DNA of 64,000 nucleotides from Zingiber officinale (Eukaryota; Streptophyta; Magnoliopsida; Zingiberales; Zingiberaceae): positions 120,137,794 through 120,201,793 of the forward strand of contig NC_055991.1 in the NCBI RefSeq assembly GCF_018446385.1. The letters are read 5' to 3'. The position numbers were made by a program, and so were the translations under genes. The stretch's first letter is position 1. Every line of letters begins with the position of its first letter. The notes beneath the pieces were generated by a model. That model did not search any database. It worked only from the letters and a program-made list of their open reading frames with translations, and was not told the origin of the DNA. This document shows positions 58,448-64,000 of the stretch, piece after piece.

Positions 58448-59884
58448 GCTAACAGAAAGGAATGTGGCCAGTTGTCTCACATCAGAGAGTTGACAAGGCC
58501 AATTCGCACCTCTGGCTTCACTTCTAATTCTCTAGATAACACAATGCATAGGCTCACTTACCCCATATTATGAAGGTTCCAAAGGATCCGTTGGTGTGCT
58601 TACAATGTTGCAACTAGTCTCTACATAAGTTATTTATGTGGTTGCATGAGATAATGCAGTGAGGCACTAAAAATCACTAGGATAAAGCATGTCACTAGTT
58701 GACAATTCAAGGGAGTTAAGAATCTTCTGGAACAAAGATAAATCATCTTATTGATAGCCCAATCTAAAAGAAGAGCACATATTTATGTTCGTAATTGGGT
58801 GATAAATGGGCAACTCAAATAGTTGTCTTCAAACTACTTGAGGTCCTATCTAGCGACTAGGACATATCCAACAATAAGTACTCCAGAAAAATTTACACTG
58901 CTATAAACAGCTAGTAAGACCAATCAATCACCACCATCGACATCATTCCCATTTGCTGCAACAATCTCCACAAAACAAAATTACCTAGATCCAATAGGTA
59001 TATCTCTGGATTCCCTCCAACTCAAACAAATTAGTTCATATTGCAAAACCTTAATCCTTATCAAATAGCAAAGATAAGGCAATAGTATGCTTATTACACA
59101 TACCAATTTCATTCAGTTGAAAGAAAGTATTTAAGGTAATTTTAATGATGCAATAAATTAAACCACAACATATCCAATTCTATACTATCAATGATTATGT
59201 CCGCATGCCTCTCCAATAACTCAATACTATTAATGAAGAAAAGCTTAACAACAATGCAGCAAGTGATGCCACATGTTTAAATGAACTCAGAGAGAGCGAA
59301 AAGAAGAGAAACATAATAATAATAGATATGCTAGCATATTCTAGTTTTTCAAGACACTCAAGTCAACTTTTCTGTAGGAACTTAATGCAAGTAAGCATAC
59401 ATATTAACATTTTTAAAATTGGCCAAGACAATCATCCTCCTCCAATCTTAATCATTTGCTTTTGGAGATCCACTCACATTCAAATAAAACAACTTCCGAC
59501 CTCCATAGTAACCCAATCACTTTTTGACCTCCTATAGAAAGCTTCTTCCCTCTTTCCTTGATTCACTGCCTCATTCCAAAACAGTTTTCTTTCTTTAACA
59601 TCAAAATAAGAGTGAACATTGTAAACGTCATCCTCAAAATCTTCTGTAGTAGTTGAGTCAAAAATACACTCAGAACAATAAAGTTTGTCAAAATTGTTGT
59701 TACTTTGTCCATGCAAGATGCAACTTAGCTTGACTGATTTAAACTGGATGCATTTCACCCTAACTAAATGTGTCTTGTTCGACCTAGTTCTTAATATCAC
59801 TATTTCCTTGAACTAGTTCCTCAGCGAAATGTTTGATTTGTTTCCCCAAACAAGATTTAAGCACAAAGTTGAACCTTAAGGGAT
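58448..59884. other. Right flank of the hAT element, no clear gene
   Basis: AT-rich with no recognisable gene. A 106-codon minus-strand frame at 59480-59800 contains acidic patches but no motif I can name. Confidence 0.4.
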
Positions 59885-59889
59885 TATCC

Positions 59890-60928
59890 TGTTGGACCGT
59901 TGGGCCGGCTAGAAGGGTTGGTAAATAACCTGTCAATTAAAAACAGACAACCCTTCCTCGAACGATTAAGCTAACACTTGTAAAATGAATTAAGCAGATA
60001 AATAGAAGCATAAAAGAAAAGACGAGGCACCAGATGTTTACTTGGTTACAACCGATGTGGTTGTTAATCCAAGGAAGATTAAGCTCAAAAACTCCTTCAG
60101 ACGGAGAAGCCTCTTACAGCGTTTAGGCACAGAAAACAGAAGCTTAACTACAACTAAAGCATACAAGTGTTTGGAAATAGAATGATCGTAATTGTTGAAA
60201 AGCTTATGGACCAAGGCTATATTTATAGCCTTGGTCGGGGCGCCTGGAAGGGTTCCGGGCGCCCTGGGGGGATAAAACTTTATCCCCCAACGTCCAGAAT
60301 GCGAAAGACGCGTTCTAGTCAAACTTCAGGTTCCGGGCGCCCCGGGCGCCCCGGGCTGCTCCGGGCGTCCCGGACAGTTCCGGGCACCCAGGAGCAAAAG
60401 TCAACTCTGGTTGACTTTTGCGTCCGGGACCTCTGCTCCGTTTCAGTCTCGCCTCGGTCCGGGTCTTCCGCTCCGGATCCGTTTACTTGGGTGATCTCTG
60501 CCATCCGGAATAGGGCTCACCCGAACCCATCTTCCGGTCTTCTCGAGCGTGCTTCCCTCCGGCTTCTCGTCCCTCAGAATTGCCGCGTGTTCCTTCTCGT
60601 CCACCAGGGTACTCATCCGCAGACTTCGTCCCTCGGTCGCACCCCGTGCCGACCTTCGCGCTAGCTGCGTCTCTTGCTCTCCGAGCAATCTTCCGCTCCG
60701 GCTTTCGTACCTCGGAACCACCGCGCGCACTTCCTTCTCGTCCGCCGGTGTACTGTTCCGCAGCACCTCGTCCCTCGGACGCACAGCGTGCCGTCCTTCT
60801 CGCTAACTGCGTCTTCCGTTCTAGTACCTGTGCTCCTAAGCTCCTGCACACTTAGACACAAGGTTAGAAACAACGCAGGACCTAACTTAACTTGTTGATT
60901 ACACCAAAACAACCTTGGGGTTCCAACA
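59890..60928 (-). repeat. 3' LTR of the non-autonomous element
   Basis: 1039 bp. Contains a TATA-like CTATAAATATAG (complement, about 60218-60231) and a GC-rich tandem stretch of CCGGGCGCC-type words at 60330-60390. Confidence 0.92.
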
Positions 60929-61355
60929 ATCTCCCCCTTTTTGGTGTGATCAACCCAAGTTAAGCTAGGGTCAACAATAGATATGAAATTAAACAATTTA
61001 TTGCAATAACATGCAACATGATAGAAGAAATTAAATTTCTACCTCCCCCTAGACTTATACTTTCCTTCTCCCCCTTTGATCACAATAAAAATGGGGAACA
61101 ACTAAAATCTAAGGGTTGACATTAAAAAAATTTGAAAATATCTTTCAATAATTTTCAGGGAAATATTTCTAAGTCAAGACAAATTTCTAAGTCAAGAAAT
61201 AATTTTTTTTTTAAAAAAAAAAAATTCAAGTATTCGTCATCAATAATTAAATACTTTCTAAGCCGAAAAATTTATGCAAGAAAATTTTAAGAGAATTGAT
61301 AACATTAAACGAAATTTTCTATGCATTTATTTATTTATATATTCTAATGCTTTTA

Positions 61356-62010
61356 TCAGAAAATTTTAAATTCCCATTTTAATTTATCATAATTTCTTAA
61401 CTTTGAAGCAAGAAATTTTGAGCATGTAGAAATTTGTGCAAATTGTAACATGTCATTTTGAATTTCTAATTTGCAAAGATATTTCGATAATATAAACTTG
61501 ATAAAGTTTTTCGACAATACTTCTGATTTGCAAACTTCGTTTGACAAAATATTTTGTAATTTGCAAAAGTATTTTGACAACATAAATTTGCAACAATCTG
61601 TGGATAATAGATTTACTACTCCGAAAAACTCTTTCGATAATATCTCTAATTTGCAAACTTTTTTTAAAAAAATGTTTCGTAATTTGCAAGATTCTTTTGT
61701 CAAATCATTTTGCGATTCGAAAAACTCTTTCAACGAGATAATTTGTACTTCGGAAAAAATTTTAGATCCGGAAAAAGTTTTCGAAAAATTACTTTGTGAT
61801 TTGCAAGAATCTTTCGTCAAAACACTTTGTAATTCGAACAAATTTTTAGATCCGGAAAAAGTTTTCGATAATATTTCTAAGTTGCATAATTCTTTCGTAA
61901 AAATATTTTGTAATTTACAACAATTATTCGATCGAAGATTTTCTAATCCGAAAAGTTCTTTCGATAATTCAAATTTTGGTTCGCAAAAATCTTCAGGTAA
62001 TTTGATTAAA
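61356..62010 (-). CDS. Repetitive Cys/Lys/Ser/Leu-rich open frame in the LTR element
   Basis: In element orientation the frame is open for about 218 codons with no stop, made of irregular units of about 20 residues such as CKLQNIFTKELCNLEILSK and CKLRNIFLKKVCKLEILSK. The opposite strand is also open (61471-62013). It follows the gag remnant, where related elements have a coiled-coil gag tail. I recognise no family. It could be coding or a product of a simple AT-rich repeat. Confidence 0.35.
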
Positions 62011-62036
62011 TGAACCAGTTGTTCAGAGGGTAGAGG

Positions 62037-62534
62037 TCATACCTTACTTACCTCGTCGACCGTTGGTTCTCCCCTTGTTAAATTAATTTCTTCCGAAGAT
62101 TCTCCCCCTTCATCGATCTCGGGATGTACTTCGGCTGTTGGGGTTGTCTTGGTAATTTCTTCCGTCTCGGATTCTTCTGACGACGGCTCGATGTCTATTG
62201 AGGAGACGACTTCAACCGGTTCTTCGTAGAGCATTAAGAACTTTTCCCAAAGTTATTTCGCGCTTTTGTACTCTTCGACTCTGTCGAAATCTTTAGTTGG
62301 TATTGCGCTTAGAATGTGAAATTCTGCCCGAGCATTTGCCATGGACTCTTCACGTTGCTTCTCGTTCCAGAGGCGTATGCCGATTTTCTCTCCGTTCGTG
62401 TCTTTCGGTGCTTCATAACCTGTTTTCATTATTAGAGAAATATCAATATCAGAGTTAAGAAATACCATCATTTGTTGCTTCCAAGAAACAAGCTCCCCCT
62501 CGAATGCTGGTGGGTAGTCGCTAGCTCCGGCCAT
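62037..62534 (-). pseudogene. Copia-like gag remnant
   Basis: ATG at 62534 begins MAGASDYPPAFEGE, followed by WKQQMMVFL and a GYEAP stretch, as in the N-terminal gag domain of Copia elements (DUF4219/UBN2 type). An in-frame stop at 62253-62255 splits it; the frame then continues as LWEKFLMLYEEP and an acidic Ser/Glu-rich tail to 62037. No nucleocapsid knuckle is present. Confidence 0.75.
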
Positions 62535-62576
62535 TGTTTTGTTGCTTCAGACGGCGGTTAGTCTTTCTGAGGCGTA

Positions 62577-62590
62577 CTCAGCTCTGATAT
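62577..62590 (-). other. Primer-binding site of the non-autonomous element
   Basis: On the minus strand the sequence just inside the 5' LTR reads GGTGATATCAGAGC, close to the Met-tRNA primer site TGGTATCAGAGC. Confidence 0.65.
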
Positions 62591-62594
62591 CACC

Positions 62595-63613
62595 TGTTGG
62601 ACCGTTGGGCCGGCTAGAAGGGTTGGTAAATAACCTGTCAATTAAAAACAGACAACCCTTCCTCGAACGATTAAGCTAACACTTGTAAAATGAATTAAGC
62701 AGATAAATAGAAGCATAAAAGAAAAGACGAGGCACCAGATGTTTACTTGGTTACAACCGATGTGGTTGTTAATCCAAGGAAGATTAAGCTCAAAAACTCC
62801 TTCAGGCGGAGAAGCCTCTTACAGCGTTTATGCACAGAAAACAGAAGCTTAACTACACCTAAAGCATACAAGTGTTTGGAAATAGAATGATCGTAATTGT
62901 TGAAAAGCTTCTGGACCAAGGCTATATTTATAGCCTTGGTTGGGGGGCCTGGAAGGGTTCCGGGCGCCCTGGGGGGGATAAAACTGTATCCCCCAACGTC
63001 CAGAACGCGAAAGACGCGTTCTAGTCAAACTTCAGGTTCCGGGCTCCCCGGGCTATTCCGGGCGCCCCGGGCTGCTCCGGGCGCCCCGGACAGTTCCGGG
63101 CGCCCCGGAGCAAAAGTCAACTCTGGTTGACTTTTGCGTCCGGGACCTCTGCTCCGTTTCAGTCCTGCCTCGGTCCGGGTCTTTCGCTCCGGATCCGCTT
63201 ACTTGGGTGATCTCTGCCATCCGGAATAGGGCTCACCCGAACCCATCTTCCGGTCTTCTCGAGCATGCTTCCCTCCGGCTTCTCGTCCCTCGGAATTGCA
63301 TCCGTAGACTTCGTCCCTCGGTCGCACCCCGTGCCGACCTTCGCGCTAGCTGCGTCTCTTGCTCCCCGAGCAATCTTCCGCTCCGGCTTTCGTACCTCGG
63401 AACCACCGCGCGCACTTCCTTCTCGTCCGCCGGTGTACTCTTCCGCAGCACCTCGTCCCTCGGACGCATAGCGTGTCGTCCTTCTCGCTAGCTGCGTCTT
63501 CCGCTCGAGTACCTATGCTCCTATGCTCCTACACACTTAGACACAAGGTTAGAAACAACGCAGGATCTAACTTAACTTGTTGATCACACCAAAACAACCT
63601 TGGGGTTCCAACA
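62595..63613 (-). repeat. 5' LTR of the non-autonomous element
   Basis: 1019 bp, highly similar to 59890-60928. It lacks about 20 bp near 63298 relative to the other LTR, which explains most of the length difference. Confidence 0.92.
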
Positions 63614-63618
63614 TATCC

Positions 63619-64000
63619 TACAAGATAACAAAACTAGAAACAAAGCAAGATGAGCCTAGCCTTTTCTATAAGCACCAAGAGCTAGACCTAGTAGTCAATT
63701 GGCATCCCATGCATCTGACACATGTAGGGTATCAAAATGACCCATATCTCAAGGAACCTTACAAGTAATATGAACTATAACCAGTAATACAAACATACAC
63801 TCCATGAAATGAATTCAAATCTTTGTAAACATGTTCGAGCTATTAAGTCACCTGAAAACATACACACCATTATCTAAACACTTTCATCCCTACTGTTAAA
63901 GCTATCCCTTGTTTCTACTTAGCTATCATCCAGCAATCTCTACAAGAACCCCACCAAATTCAAATGTCTAACTACTGAAAATCTTTATAACTACAAAGTA
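63619..64000. other. Right end of window, no gene seen
   Basis: Sequence after the LTR element's target duplication. It continues the host DNA of 58448-59884; no feature recognised. Confidence 0.4.

Larger units (their letters stand above)
59890..63613 (-). mobile_element. Non-autonomous LTR retrotransposon, Copia-like gag, 3.7 kb
   Basis: LTRs at 59890-60928 (1039 bp) and 62595-63613 (1019 bp) start TGTTGGACCG and end GTTCCAACA. TATCC flanks both sides (59885-59889, 63614-63618). A polypurine tract (60929-60942; minus strand AAAAAGGGGGAGAT) and a Met-tRNA-like primer site (62577-62590) are in the right places. The internal region is only 1.67 kb with a gag start and no pol, so it depends on another element. 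Confidence 0.92.

Noticed and set aside
59480..59800. 106-codon minus-strand frame with acidic patches
   Set aside because: I considered a cyclin-D-like start (LYCSE..FD), but the match is too weak and no splice partner is seen.
1..64000. tRNA or rRNA genes
   Set aside because: None seen; short tRNA-like words are primer-binding sites of retroelements or the SINE.

Overview
The window is plant nuclear DNA. Two intact, multi-intron, plant-type genes sit in a dense bed of LTR retrotransposons (Copia, Tat-type Gypsy, Tekay-type Gypsy), a hAT transposon, a SINE, a MITE and an integrated badnavirus-like pararetrovirus. It is an angiosperm, probably a monocot; a Zingiberales host is a guess from the repeat mix, not shown by the sequence.

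Layout: (1) 1-8970, decayed Copia DNA on the minus strand: two internal regions that share one 2.4-kb LTR, with a 300-bp Tourist-like MITE in the integrase region. (2) 8971-16015, a decayed Tat-type Gypsy element on the plus strand; its gag gene is split by a 2437-bp solo LTR of the same Copia family (TSD CATCC). (3) 16323-42802, the cytochrome c1 gene (minus strand, 7 exons, 307 codons, open throughout). Its first intron, 24 kb, holds a complete 22.3-kb Tat-type Gypsy element (19763-42105, TSD ATTAT). (4) Inside that element lies a badnavirus-like provirus in inverted duplicate: a near full-length copy on the minus strand (26953-34457) faces a 3.7-kb partial copy on the plus strand (23221-26938) across a 14-nt spacer, and the flanking retrotransposon antisense ORF is mirrored too. 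(5) 43881-47931, an intact nine-exon plant acid lipase gene, divergent from the cytochrome c1 gene. (6) 48.5-50 kb, orphan first-exon-like fragments and a foldback repeat. (7) 50784-54940, a Tekay-type chromovirus 3' half. (8) 55010-55235, a SINE with a 17-bp TSD. (9) 55597-58439, a hAT element with TIRs and an 8-bp TSD but a broken transposase. (10) 59890-63613, a non-autonomous LTR element with matching LTRs, PBS, PPT and TSD, a gag remnant and an odd repetitive internal open frame.

Only the cytochrome c1 and lipase genes look like functional host genes: one makes a complex III subunit in mitochondria, the other a secreted or vacuolar lipid hydrolase. The most interesting structure is the virus hairpin: any transcript crossing intron 1 of the cytochrome c1 gene, or read from either side of the Tat element, would carry a multi-kilobase viral foldback RNA. 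Coordinates of exons, LTR ends and TSDs were read from the sequence by eye; family names come from protein motifs known to me and were not checked against a database.
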